Below, piece after piece: positions 23,181-36,823 of a stretch of DNA of 64,000 nt (its first letter is position 1; each line of letters opens with the position of its first letter). The notes beneath the pieces are model-generated. The model ran no database searches. It was not told the origin of the DNA and saw only the letters and a list, made by a program, of their open reading frames with translations. The stretch is from positions 10,362,038-10,426,037 of the forward strand of contig NC_040028.1 of the NCBI RefSeq assembly GCF_000972845.2, given 5' to 3'. Source of the stretch: Larimichthys crocea. Its lineage: Eukaryota > Chordata > Actinopteri > Sciaenidae. The translations under genes were made by a program, and so were the position numbers.

Positions 23181-24623
23181 ACTGATCACTGGGGCTCATA
23201 CTGTATGTCCTATGGAGCACTGGGCCCAGGTGTTCCAGATTTCGGTTGGTCGACCCACAGCAATCATAAATCTCAAACACCTTGAAGACAGCACAGGTAA
23301 CGCATACACACCAAAGAAGTACACCAGTGCATCTCGAGGAAAAACTACAAAGTACAAACTGGTACTGGTGTTCTGGCTTCAGTGGGGCCAAGGCAGAGAG
23401 AAGCAATGACTGATTAGTTCAGCAGAATTAAACTTTATGTAACTTTGTGTCAAATAGCAAACTCACCATACCCCCTTCTGTTCAATTCAATCAGAGGTTA
23501 GAGAGTTTAGGTAAGAAAGTCACAGTTCTCGGATATAGTCAGAGTAGCACTAGTTGCGTTAGCTAATAGCAGTGTGAGTACTAAATAGTGGTGCATCAAT
23601 ACAACAAATTGTATAGGACACATCTCTGAGTTTATGATCTGATGAACTTGCAATATTCTTTGCAACGTTGAATTGGCAACAATCAAAGTTGTAATAGGTA
23701 TGTTTATAGATTTCAGTGCATAATTTAAATAATGTAATCAATTAAATGAGACATCACTTATCTGAGACACTTTATACAGTAGTAAAATTTGTAATTTCAT
23801 TATCCTCTCTGGCCTTTAACCGTTGTGTTTTGTTGAGACTGGCCTTGCTTGTTCATTTTCTGGGGGTCCCACAGATCCACTGATTTGTAAACAGGAAATG
23901 TAACTGCAAAATTATTCCATGTTTTTTCTTTTTCTTTTTTCTTCCCTTCTGACCTCATTGAAACCCAATACAGAGAGGTGTTTTCATAACAACCCTTCCT
24001 TTCACCACAAACTGAGCTCGCACACTTGACAAATTATGGAAATGTGCAAAAATCCATCTGTGCTGATAGACCAAATAAGCAAGTGCGTCATTGTCTTATG
24101 TTCTAGTGAATCATTCATAAACAAAGAAATGTACAATTTGTTCTAACCCCACAACTAGGTGTAACACCTCTAAATCCAGAAATCCAAATAGACTAAGACT
24201 AATTTGAGACTTGATAGAGGTATTGTGCGTAGAGCATACACAAATTGAAATGTATTCAACTATGTTTTTGCAGCTAGTGTGGCTGATGTGTCATGTAGCA
24301 AACTTCTGAACATGTCCAACAACATCATTTCAAAATCAGGTTAATAGCAATTCAACATTTCATGAAATTAAGTAAAATGCATTAAATATCACAAAACAAA
24401 TGTGAAAACAAAGAAGGTCAGCAGTGGTATAGTTTTAGCTTATCAACATGTGAGGAAGTGGTCGCTAAGTCAGACTCTATCTCATGAGCTCAGTTTTCAC
24501 TATGAGATTTATGTCTGAAAAAAAAAGCACTGCTGACAACTAGACATGCTAAATCTACCCCTTTAAGAATTGTCACGCTGTACCAACGGCTTTCTTATCG
24601 CACTATACCTATTTTCCCTTCTC

Positions 24624-24678
24624 TGAAAGTCGTTTTGGATGAAAGAGTCAGCTAAATTACTAAATGTAAATGTAAAAC
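24624..24678 (+). repeat. 3' tail of a fish LINE/SINE family
   Basis: 'TCGTTTTGGATGAAAGAGTC' then 'AGCTAAATTACTAAATGTAAATG' (split) resembles the common tail 'CTTTGGATAAAAGCGTCTGC' plus 'TAAATGA...AAATGTAAATG'. Only the tail is recognisable. Confidence 0.6.
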
Positions 24679-24844
24679 AAAATACAAAACAAACAAACAC
24701 TTAACATTTGAATCAAATATAGAGACAGATATATGCACAAATCAACCAAAACTCATCCTTCAACTGTGTGGCCTATTTTTCTGTGAGTGTATTTAGACCC
24801 TTATTATTGTGAAATACTACAATCTCAGAACAAACATCATATTG

Positions 24845-25165
24845 TTTCATTTTAGTGGTTGGAAACAAAGACAATGATGTCTGTAAATGTGTCCAGAGCA
24901 TCACTTTACCCTCCCTTTCCAAATGTGCAGGGAAAATGGCTTGTCCATTCTGACCATTTGCAGAATGCTGTAGAATATGGAAGAACGTCTCCCTCTGCAG
25001 ATACAAGGTTCATTCAAGGCAACAAAGGTAACCAAAAACACAATGATTCCTGTTTTCAAGTCATTATACACCAATGAAAGCAGAGTTATTATAATTATTA
25101 TACTCAAAATCTGCCATAGTCTGACAGTCAATGCCCCTAAATTTTAGACACAGGACCTTTGCCAA
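24845..25165 (+). repeat. Diverged MITE-like fish repeat, near full length
   Basis: The right half reads 'AAGGTAACCAAAAACACAATG', 'TTTTCAAGTCATTATACACC' and 'CCCCTAAATTTTAGACACAG' then 'GACCTTT'. This follows a common non-autonomous fish element whose consensus, from memory, ends '...CCCCTAAATCCTACACACTGGACCTT'. The left part keeps 'TTTAGTGG' and 'TTACCCTCCCTTTCC'. Short inverted ends (AAAGGTCC-like) suggest a DNA-transposon origin. Boundaries are approximate. Confidence 0.6.
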
Positions 25166-25414
25166 AAACAGCATATAATACACTGTTACAAGTAATAATT
25201 ACAGATATAATAGCAGCAAAACCTACCTTCAGAATCAAAAGAAAATAGTACTTTGTACTTGTTCTGCAGGTTAGAGGGCCATGTGATTGATATACAGTAT
25301 TGGGTTATTACATCGTTATTATTACTTTTAACTGCATTGATGCACCACTGTAAGGAGAGTTATTGCTGGTTACAGTTGATCTAACTTAACGACTTTATAC
25401 ATTTGAGTAGCTTA

Positions 25415-25640
25415 AACCAGTAGTACCCAACCTTGGGGTCAGGCCCTCTCCTTAGATTCACAAGATAAAGTTGAGTTTTGAGATGATTAATAGGGTAAGT
25501 AGATATCAAAAGTTCTTCTTAAAAGATCTGTAATCATTTTGACTTTGATCTGATCATATAGATTTGGAGTAAATCTAGTATCTCTGTCCCTGGTTTAATC
25601 TTAACAAATGTAATGTACAAGTTTATTGTTGTATCAACTA
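25415..25640 (+). repeat. hAT-like non-autonomous DNA transposon fragment
   Basis: 'CCAGTAGTACCCAACCTTGG' followed by 'GGTCAGGCCC...AGATTCACAAGATAAAG...TTTTGAGATGATTAATAGGG' (abridged) resembles the vertebrate hAT terminal pattern CAGTGGTTCCCAACCT...GGGTCGCAAGATGATTAATGGG. The right end is not resolved. Confidence 0.5.
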
Positions 25641-28230
25641 TACAGTGCATACTGGAGTAAAGAGTACTGTATTTAAGTTATGTCTTTGCCAAGCCAATTC
25701 ATCTATGGTCGTATTAGAACCCATTGAGCAAAGTGAAATTTTGAGACAGTGCAGCGTTTAAAAAGTCACATCCAAACTGGCATCAAAACACGTATTCATA
25801 GCTGTTCTCTGTAAGAAGCTTCTACAAGGGACAAATAGAAGAAAAACAGAACAACTCCTTCACATCACGAAGATGAGAGCAGGACAGACACAGCATTTCC
25901 TCTTTGTTAACACCACCCACTAAAGTCTAATCAGGTTAAGAATGCACACTGCTTGAAAGAGCATCAGGTGACCTTTCATTCTTTGCAGGGTTATAATTAA
26001 GAAATGAACTTGATTTAACAGAGATTCAAATGCAGTTCAAAAAAATTGTGAATAGCATTGACAAGGTAACATTTTCTCTGTGGAACTACAATAAAAAGCC
26101 TCTCAGAGCTCTACTTGCAGAAACTGCTAACATTTCTAAAGGTCATGCATTCCATCATATACATTTAGATATTTATAGTATAAAAAAAAAATGAAATAGA
26201 TAGAAACTGACAAACAGAAGACTTTCAGTTACCTCACATATCTTATCTTGTTTTATCTTGCTGCAGAGAGCTGGACACAGAATATCCGGTCTAAATCTGA
26301 TAGTCATACTGGTTTGAGCTATCTTACTGCGATGAGACATATTGAGGTTTTCTTGTTGCTACAGTGACCTTGCTGAATAAATTACTTATCTATAGAGCGC
26401 TTAGATAAAGATTGATTGTCTTCTTATATATAAAATGAAAGTCTGTTGTCTTCCATCCTTGTTCTCACCATTGACTATACAGATACACCATATTTGGTGG
26501 GGCACGACAAAAAAACAAAAAAACTTTCAAAAGTCTGATGCAACAAGTATGAATATACTTCATAAGTGGTAGGCTACATTATAAAAAACACATTTCCAGG
26601 GTGGTTTATTTAAATTATTTTTAAAGGATTGTGGAATGGGGATAACTATAATTAACAAGCGCAAAATGTCAAACAAACCCAGTCCTTTTGGGATGAACTC
26701 TGTTCAATAGAGCAGATCATATTTGTTTTATTGCAGCTTCTTCATGTAGTAAAAAAAAAGGGTTCAAATCAGTTGACTTGCTAAATCCAAGTACACAGAT
26801 TTATTTTGCCAGTGTGTTTTAGATTTTAATGTCATCTTGAAATCACCTTTCATCTCATGTCCCATTCCTTACAGTTAAGAATTTGCTGATGCTGTCTACA
26901 TTCGTTTGAGTGTGATGTGTAGTCAGCTGCTGTAAGAAGCCCCTTACACCTCTAAGATGTTTTATATAAGACTTGTTTTTATCTCAATGAAATTGCATTG
27001 ATCAGCTGCCATTAAGTGGCTGAATGGCTCCCCCTCGTGTCTGCCTGCAGACAAGCAACTCTAACCTCTTGCAGTACAGCATAAAGTGGATTGCCAATTC
27101 TAGTTTCAAAATACATGGTTGCACAACTATGAACACATTAAGTAAACATATTGCAGTATGACATTTTTCTGTGGAATAGAGATACTGACAATGAAGCTGT
27201 TTGCTATCTTGAACATTGAAGAAACCTCTCCTCCAGACCAAAGACCAAGACTCATGAGGCAATTGTGACACTGTTAAAATATTTAAAAGGCTCCAGAGGT
27301 TGCTATTAACACTGAATGCAAATACATGTTTAACCTTTACCAGCCCGACTTGAAAAAAATAATGAATTATAAAACATGTCTGCCAACATGTTGTGAGAAT
27401 TGTGCACTTTTAACACAGTTCTTTAACTGGCTTCACTAATGTCAGTTAGCAGTATGTTGCATTTCTCTAAAAAAACTCATCTGAATTTATATATATAGCA
27501 ACGAGAGAGATGATGTTACTCACTTAGTTTCAGCAAAAAGGAATCAGATGACAACTAATCCACACAGTCCCACACTGTGACCAAGCAGAAAAGAACCATC
27601 TCCCTAAAATTCTGTTAAAGGGACTTTGACTTCAATGCCAAGAAAAATAATATTTGTAGTTAATGACATCAGTCGCTCTATTGCATTTTGGCATAAGTGA
27701 AAGCCATAGCATTGAGCTAGAATTTATAATAGCAGTGGCACTTTTTTATTGGTTTTCCAGCATCTCCAAAGCAAGTTACAAGCTTCTTTTTTTTTTCCCA
27801 AATCATCCACTTCAGTTGGACACAAAAGACCAGACCAGAATAATTAGCAGCTGCAGCCTGAGACCCAAACTCATTTGTTCTGCACTGTGGAGTTGGAGTT
27901 GCACATCCCACATGACACTTTTACTAGTAATATAAACTTGCCTTAGTATAAAATGCATGCATAAGAATAAGTAATATGTGCACCTCACATTAGCGCACAA
28001 ACTTGTTTGTCTTTCTGTCTCTGTCTTTTGTGTTTTTATATACTGGAAAGAAAAGATAACATATAGACGAAGACTCGTGGTCTAGGGTAGATTAAGATAT
28101 CAGTGACTATGAAGCAGGCCACTTGGTTCCTTCCCCACAATCAGTTTTCAGTTTCACACACATGAACAAACACCAATAGCTTCCTCCAGACCCTCTCACC
28201 TCAAAACGAGCAATTGTCTATGCACCCACT

Positions 28231-28379
28231 CTTTTCTTTTGATTGCATGGCCCTGCGGTAATTTGTCATATCCTCATGGCTACAACTGCAAATCCTCCTG
28301 CAAGTGATAGAAAAGAATTTGCAGCTGTAGCCATGAGTATATGACAAATTATCACGGGGTCATGCAATCAAAAGAAAAG
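28231..28379. repeat. Long inverted repeat (63-bp arms, 23-bp loop)
   Basis: Arm 28231-28293 is the reverse complement of 28317-28379 with 6 mismatches in 63 positions. Both arms begin (5' to 3' on the pairing strands) CTTTTCTTTTGATTGCATG and end CTGCAAAT. If transcribed on the plus strand, three of the six mismatches are G-U compatible. The structure could be a foldback MITE or a hairpin RNA precursor; nothing else identifies it. Confidence 0.9.
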
Positions 28380-28926
28380 TAGAAGAAGTGAGTACTGAGT
28401 GTCTTTAGCTTATCATTTATCATAAAGGGTAAAACAACGTCTTTCATTAAACACAAAGATGCCAAAACAATCTACAGAAGAAAAACATAAAATAATGTGA
28501 TATCCTGGTTGAGGCTGACAGAGGGCACTGGTGGTCTATGAAATAATCTACACAAAAGTCTATTTAACTGTGCACAACATAGACTCATAACTCACAAGTA
28601 CACTTAAGTAATATAAACATTTCTAACAGTAGTGCAAGCTAATTGTGGAACACCGGTAGCTTTATTTAGATCTACAGTACCAGTGGTTATTGTGTCAAAC
28701 TCTGAAGCTGGTTTGAGTAACACGAGACTGACAATGTAAAGCCTCAATAGATTAGATAGATAGCTAGATTTTCGATGGGAAAGCACCGAGCATGTTTGCA
28801 GCGCACGTGCACAAATCAGATTATCAAAAGAAATCAACCCTGACACAGTCTTAAAGGGGTGCTTTCAAACGCTGCATTTTAAGATCATCTGTGGGAGTGT
28901 GTGGTGGTGGTGGTAGTCGTTTGTTT

Positions 28927-28931
<5 letters not shown>

Positions 28932-28957
<26 letters not shown>
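28932..28957. repeat. (GT)n microsatellite
   Basis: About 13 GT units; the VCVCVC ORF over it is an artefact. Confidence 0.95.
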
Positions 28958-31900
28958 GATATGTGTGTTGGCAGAAAATGCCCACACGCAACATTTTATG
29001 CTTGTATTTAAAGATGCAACTAGTGATAGTTGCTGACCGATCCCATGTTTACACAATGAGAATTTCTAAACAGGCAAATCCAGTCCAGTTCTGTTTTTGT
29101 TGTGATCGCTCTAATCACCCAGGCCCTGAACTGCCCACCGTGCTCTGTGCACTTCACTTTGCATTAGCATCGGTGCAGCATTTCAAAGGAATCGAGAGCT
29201 TTAGACGCATTAGGAATGTAAATAAAACCATTGCAGAGTTGACATATTTTGACAGGTAAGCAACCCATGTTGTGGCTAATATTATACACGTACTATTTAA
29301 CTTGCATATAGCAGACATCAAAGACACAGCATTGCAGTAGGTGGCTGTTTTGCAAAAATCCAGCACTCATTGCTTCTTGTTTAGCTTTTTATCAGTTCAT
29401 AAATAAGTGAAACTTTGAATATAAGGCATGCTAGACTTTATTTTACAAGCTTCCTTCCTAAGGCAGCACTTAAACTGAGGCTGTTTGTTCTTAGAGGTGC
29501 AGGTATGGATACTTTGTCACTTTAGAACTTCAAACCCTGGATAGATGTACTAAACATTGGAGACTGTACAATAAAAAAAAATTAAAATAAAATAAATAAA
29601 AGATAAAAAAGTTAGCATTGATTATTTGTTTGTTCCAATAGCTTGGTCTTTTCCCCCTAGGCCACATCTCTGTATCATTTCAAGCATTACAAGTGAAACC
29701 TCTTTCAAACAAAACTAAATGTCTGCAGCCACGCTATCAGCTCTGTGAGACGGAACTGACTTGCTTAGAGTGACACATTCATATCTATCTAAGAAATGTT
29801 GTCATGTTCAACATCTAAGCATCATTTTCAAATTACCACTAAAAACAAAGTGGTTCAAAGTTTAATTCAGATCTCATGATGGTGTTAAACGAAAGGTTAA
29901 TATTGCTACAATTCCTCTTCTTGAATGTATTTACCAAATGTCATGGGAGTGGTAGTCGAGACATGTTACTCAGAAACGCAACCTCAATGTGTGGCCAGCA
30001 AAAAGATTGACAGATGACCTGTGTTTACTGTCTATCCTCTGGGCACCTTCCATATCTGTACTAAACTCTAAAGCAACCCATCTTATATTGAGATATTGCA
30101 GTCTGGTCCAAAGTGGTGGGCTGACAAATTGACTGAATGACATTGCCATCCCTTGAGCCACGCACGACTGTCCTTTAATGTTACCTCTGAGTGCTCCCTA
30201 CATTTTGTCCAAACAGAAGCAGCTTCTCAAATGGCAAGGCAGTTTTTGTGTTTGTTTGTTTCTTTTTTTCATACCTAAAGGCTAGATCCTTGCAATAGGC
30301 TGTTTTTTATCACTACCATCAACTTTGGTACCCATTTCTGTGGGTGTTCAATTCACTCTCTGCTGTTTACTGTGTGCATTTACAATCTAGGGGCAACAGT
30401 CGCAGGTTTTCATACCATGCAGCATCTTTGCAACATCACAAACAAACAAGTTGATGCAGTTCTCATACTGTATATAACACAGCATGAGATAAGTGACGAT
30501 AACAATGAATGTATATACGTACATAATGATAAATAATGGACAAAAGGATCACAACACAAAGTTTGAGAAGATGCCGCTATGACCTGTGGACAATCACTGA
30601 CGGCTTAGTCCCAGTAGCAACACCTGCATGGGTGACTGACTGTTCCCAGTCACCAACAGCCACTCAACCCCATATTACACCAACACCTCTCAAAGCCCCG
30701 CCAGGATTTTGACTGAATCAATTAACTGAAAACAAGAGGTCGATATACAGTAGAGTGCTCAACAGACCGCTGCAGTACACTCAACGACTCAGCTACATCT
30801 GTTATTTTAGCAACACACTGTATACAGAGGCTGATTGTGATTTATGTTTATATCGGATTCAACTGGAATTCAATACCGGGTCAGGTTTTTCTTCTCCACG
30901 TACACAATCAATTTTCCCTCTGCATCCACCGTGCCATGGGAGCAACACGATAGTCAGATGAATCAATATAAAAATAAAGCTTGTTTAGTTATTATAACAC
31001 ATCTTTATGTCTCTCTTCACAGACAGGCTGTTACTTTGCATGTATGTGCTATAACACATAAATCATGTGCTAATGCACACTCAGGCTCATGTTTTTTATC
31101 TCAGCATTACTTTATTCAACAGATGTTAATAAGAAATAATTAGCCTCACTGGTTTGCTCTGTATTTAATATCTAGTCTTAGTAGTATTTTTATTTTGTTA
31201 ACCCTTTATTGACAACTGTTTAAGAGCTTCAAAGGGGAAAGTCAAGATTCCTCACAGAATTATTTGTGCATTCATTGTTCAGTTTGTACAGCAGCTGTCC
31301 ATCTCCTGGTCTTTCCTTGACATTTATTTGGTGCTTTGATTCCTTTTTTTTATTGAGTGCAATTCATTTTAAAGTTGGATGCGGAAAAAAAGTAAGGTCA
31401 ATAGACTGTTTAATTTATTCTCACCGTGTCTGTACACCCTGAGCTGTGAAATTGCAGAACAGCAACCCAGGCAATACAGAGACTTTGAAAACATTCAGAG
31501 AGCACATCTGCCCGCATACAGCATACACACACCACTCTTTCCCCTTTCATTTACGCTGTTTGTTTGTGCATGTGTGCACCAAAATGTGTGAATTTGTATT
31601 TCATGCATGGGGCCGCTGTTTTGTGTGAGAGAAGCCTCCTGCACACACGTGCATCACTTAGTCGTCCTTGACCTTGTAACCTTACAGATTAGAGAAAGGG
31701 GTTTTGAAGGCATGCCATATCAACTGACTCTGTACTACATCAGATTCCAATCACACAAGGCCTCGTAATACTGCCCCAATAATTCTCTGGATTTGTTATG
31801 GCATGTTGGTGCTCAGTGTTTATCCAGGATTTATAATCATAGCTTAAGTGGCCCACAGGAGCTCAGCAGATCCAGCTAGAGGCTTAGATGGCAAACAAAC

Positions 31901-33045
31901 TGAATTACCATGCAGAGGCAGCTGGCAGACAGTTCATCACTGCCAAGGTCAAGAAGCTCCCCAATTTTAAAAAATCACAATGATGTGTGTCCACCCACTC
32001 CTTGTCATGACCATTTTCAAAATAGTCTTTTTGTTTGTTGGCTGAGCCTTGGAGTCTGGCCACGGCACAGTATCCCATCACCTCCTTGTCATGCAGCTCT
32101 AGCAGTGTTCATTACTTTGTCCTGGATTGATCTGTGCTCTCGGATGACAGTATGACCATTTCATTTATGTTGATCACTGCTTTTCCACCTCAGAGAGCAT
32201 GGGCTATAATGGCCCTCTAGCAGCTTGGTATTCCACTGTTACCTTCCACTGTGTCAGAGTTCTGCAGTAGTATAAGACACTGTACTGCACTCTCACACTG
32301 ATAGGAGGAGACTTCAGCTTGTGACCAATTAACTGCTAAATTGTGTAAAGTCACAAAGGTTTCGTGTTTTAAAGCAAAACATGCATTTACAGATTGTATG
32401 TGAATTGCACATCAAACCTGTATTCCAATATAATAGGATAAACAACAGAACAGAATCCAACTCCATGAAAACACATTTTCACTTTTTTTTTCTATCAAGG
32501 GTTTGACATAATTTTGCTTCCATGATGTTATCAGATTTGTGTCACAGTCAAGGAAAAATGTATTTCAAGAGATTTGAGAAAAACCTCACACACAAGACAG
32601 CCGCAGTAGCTCAAGGGCTTGGGATGAGCGATGTCATTACACAAGCTTTGTGAATCTGATTGGTCACAGCTAATATGTGGTAAAAAAAGAACAAAAAAAC
32701 CTCAGGGTACTCTACTTGCTTGTAGTGGGGCTAAATGAGATCAATAATTTAAATTAATAAATTACCAAGGGGATGATATCCTGTTGTGAAAGCATGCATG
32801 CTGTTACTGTAGACACTTGATTTGTAAACAGGAAATGTAAACTTACCTCAGAAATATTTAAAACAATGGAAAAAAAGTATGTCCATATTTATGAATATGA
32901 CCTTAACCCTCAAGACCCCGGTATAATTGTAGAATCCTGCTTGCAGTTCACTGAGAATGCTCAATCAAATCAACAATATATTGTTTTTTATCATATCTCA
33001 AAGGCAAAGGGAAACTCACAATCACAAAGTTGTGGGGAGTTAAGT

Positions 33046-33047
<2 letters not shown>

Positions 33048-33094
<47 letters not shown>

Positions 33095-33096
33095 AA
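33048..33096. repeat. (AAAT)n microsatellite
   Basis: About 12 tetranucleotide units. Confidence 0.95.
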
Positions 33097-35103
33097 TAGA
33101 AAAACAAACAAACAACAGTGCAGCTAAAAGAGAAACAAAATAAGTTGCCTGATTTATATATGAAAATGTCATGGCGACCTGGTTAGTCCTTCCTGCCGAC
33201 TGTTCAGAAAACTGTCCCCCAGCCTCCTTCATGCCAGTTAAGCTCTGCTATTTATTTGGGATGATTATGTGATGAAATGAGAAAAGAATTTATGTGGAAA
33301 AGTCAGCACAACCCAGTTAAGTCTTTAGCGAGCCCCCGGAAACAAAAAAATCATCCATCTCTGGCAGTGAGAGCTGAGTAAGTCCCACTGTTTACTGATG
33401 ATGATTATGTGTTGTGATGTGAGCAAAACACTTGAACTCGCAATGTCTTCATCGCTTTCCACTATGCACAGGGGTTCAGGATCTCTTATGGCTTATGACT
33501 TCCATAAGACTGTAAACCCAGGGACCCTTTGCTGGCGGAGTCATTTTCAGATTTACAGTGGAAACTGGGCGGAAAACATAAAATCATAGCTATCAGCGTA
33601 ATGATGTATAGTTCTGGTTCATCTACTGTACATGACTTTATTTTGCATATTTTGATAGACTGGGAATGATCTAAACAATTTACAACCAGGCTAGTGGCTG
33701 TGTGAGACTGTAGTGTCGCTCACAGTGACAGTGCTAACATGCCGACATTTAATTAACGTCGCTCTGAGCATTAATATTGTTATATCAGTATATTTAAGTT
33801 TAGCAACATAACTAATACAATGTTTTTGATTCTGAAAAGTGTTTCCTATCTGAATATGACTGCCGACAGTGCAAACTTGCTGTGTGTAAAATGTGATGAT
33901 CAAGACGCAGTTTATACGGTCAATCAAAGAGTAAATCATATACAGTACAATCTAAGGTTTCATTTCAAACAAACAAAAAAAAAAGAACTCTTCATTTATT
34001 TTATAAAAGGTGACAACATTCTCAAACTGAACTGCAGCTAATAGTTAAAACTGATAATTACAGTAAATCGAAAAATGTGATTTTTTATCAAATACAATCT
34101 TTTGTCAGCCCACCTGTTACTTGAAATGATTTACATATGTAGAAATAATTCATCTTTCATGCCCTCTTCTGAGATGTGATGCAGATGCTAATGCCTCGAT
34201 TAAACAGTGTCACCTTTGCTCTTGTAAGTGTTAGAAGAAGGAGGGGTTAGAAAAGTTGATAATGTGTCTACGCGTCTGTGTTTTCAGAAATCGCACTTAC
34301 ATTTACGCATTCAATAACCACAGAAACCATACTGGAAATTTTGTTAAGTGGGGGTGTTTACAATCTGTCGACCACCATTTCCCATACAGTAACTGTTTTC
34401 CCTGCTACACAACTGGGAGATAGTGATGACAAGTGAAACCTTCTCACGTTCTCTCGGCTCCCCATGCATACCCACAATCTGTCTTTGCAGCATGACAACT
34501 TTATCTGAAAATCTGACGAAACGAGCGCATGACATAAAAGAGATTTTGTGGTCTTCAGGCAGCATGTGTACGAAGAGAGATGGGGTTAGAGACAGAAACA
34601 AAAGTGAATTCGTTTTGTTTTTTTGTTTTTTAATATTTATATTATCCAAAGCTCTGGTTCTAATGCAGTGGTAACTGGGTGCACAGACAAACAACTTTCC
34701 AAAATGTTCAAAATAAAAAAAAGCAAAAAACTTCACAAACTAGTCACACCTTATTTTTACTATTTTTGGAAAACATTATTCAAAGGCAGTTTGAGCTATA
34801 GATAGTAACCAAGCCATGTGACTTTACACACATATTTACCATAGGCTCTTTAGGAGGCTTTATACCAAAACATCAATATGATGATGAGCCATGTTTGCTG
34901 TGTGCATCTTTAAAATGGATATTGCTGTGCTGCACCTGGCTGCTGGGCTCTGACGGATTAGCAAAGAAATACTGATTTGATATGTGGATAATCTCATTAT
35001 TGGTTTCAAGAGTTCAGGTAATCTTTTCATTACATTCTACTAATCTTAATCCTTGTGAGATTATTCCTCGACTACAGCATGCTAATCTGATCTCTATCAC
35101 CAC

Positions 35104-35123
35104 TTTTTTTTTTTTTTTTTTTT
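35104..35123. repeat. Poly-T run (20 nt)
   Basis: Homopolymer; no retroelement body is recognisable beside it. Confidence 0.95.
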
Positions 35124-36744
35124 GGCTGTTTTGTTAAAAATTAGCCAGAGAACTGAAATAGCTCAGTACAGCTGTGAAATGTAAGCTAGGCATGAAACCA
35201 CCATTATGGTTAGGGATAGTGTTGAGAGGGTTTCATCACTGTTTCCTATCCACCTCGTCTAACCACACATTGTTATGCACAAACACACATATGAAGACAT
35301 ATGTGCATTTCCACTAGTACTGCAGTTTAGCTACGAAGCAATACTCACACAGGACTGCTGTAGCAGTATTTTGAAATTTGAAATTTGTCAGGCACTATCA
35401 GATTGTATTAGGATAGCCAGGCTTTACTGTATGAAATATTACAGGATGAAAGCTTCCATATCTCACTGTGAAAACTAAAGTAGTGTCCACTCCTCTACTG
35501 CTCTAATAATCCTCTAATGCTACTGTATGCAAATAAAGGAACTGCATGCTTATTAAAACCAACACTCTCTTGTCACTGACTGCATAATGCTATTCAAGTA
35601 TCAGTAGAACCTGTGTTATAAGGTAGCAGATACAGTCCCAGTGTAGCTGTAACGATCGTCTCATATGATCAAATAGAGACTTGATATTGGAGAACATCAA
35701 CATACATGTTACTCAGTGAATATTAGATGAAAATACCATAGAAAATGAGAAATTCTTAATTTAATTGCATTTTTTTTGTAGTTCATTCATAGATTTCTTA
35801 GTTCAATATAAGTATATCAGTTACTATTTTATACTCCTCAAGACCCGTTCTCTGCCCAACACATGACTGGAGGGCCCACCTCATGGGCTCTCAGTAGAAC
35901 AATGTATCTCATATTTTCAATGAGCAAAATAGCGATTCAAGTGAAATACCACCCACACCCTTTGTGAGTAATAATACCTATGATTTTTTTTTTTTCTGAG
36001 CCAAGTCACCTAGCAGCATTAGTCATCTTGCCACAAAGCCTGACCTTATAGTTCAAAATGCATGGTAATGCCAGAAATGACTAGCAAAGGCAGCATTAAA
36101 ACATGTATTGCACTGTGCTACAGGGTAAATAGGTTTCACAGCACATCTTAATCCAGCTGGTAACCGCAATCAAGTCAGTGATCCATGAAAACAGACAGCT
36201 GTTTCTTTCACCTAGTTGTCCTCAGAATGTGGATGGACTGTCTCGAAGGCTCACCTGACACAAGGCACACAAAAAAACTGAAATAAGTTACATTTTATAC
36301 TGTTTTTCTTTTTACTGTGCATGTGCACCATGCTGCATTATGTTTTGCATTACAGTTAAGACGTGATGAAAACAAAGCTGTATTCTTAGTAAAATCAATC
36401 AGTAATCTCAACAGTGATTCAACAGTAAACCAACACAATATAGGACAATGATTTGACTTGAACAAGGGAGACAATGCATAATAAATGCATGATTGCATTG
36501 CACATCCACACACACAATTTAAGTGCTTTTGTTGTCAACAATAACATAATACAGCTATGGACTAGATGTATAAAATAAAGCTATGAATGAACCATTTGTT
36601 TATCTTTCATCCAGATAAAAGGTTGAATGTCCACTAAAAATCTGTTGAAATTGAAAGCTCTGCATTGTTTTGTAAAGGCTCATCATTTTATATAGTGTAT
36701 TTATATATGCACATATGGGGACGGGGAAACATGCAAGCACAATT

Positions 36745-36823
36745 ATACACTAATTAAAACATAGTTCTGAATATCACATTATGTAAATAGAGCCCCTAAA
36801 TCTGACACACTGGCCCTTTAATA
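36745..36823 (+). repeat. 3' end fragment of the same MITE-like family as 24845-25165
   Basis: 'AATTATACACTAATTAAAAC', 'ATAGTTCTGAATATCACATT' and 'GCCCCTAAATCTGACACACT' then 'GGCCCTTTAA' match the right terminus of the family. The left part is not recognisable. Confidence 0.6.

Larger units (their letters stand above)
29260..36740. other. AT-rich intergenic DNA, no gene seen
   Basis: Reading both strands I find no exon with a recognisable domain and no clear transposon. Simple sequence includes an A-rich run at 29571-29610, an AAAT tetranucleotide repeat at 33048-33096 and a T20 run at 35104-35123. The best guess is distal upstream sequence of ikzf2 or a spacer to the next gene. Confidence 0.6.

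Noticed and set aside
29970..30161. 63-codon minus-strand ORF considered as an exon of a neighbour gene
   Set aside because: No acceptor/donor pair in register and no similarity to known proteins.
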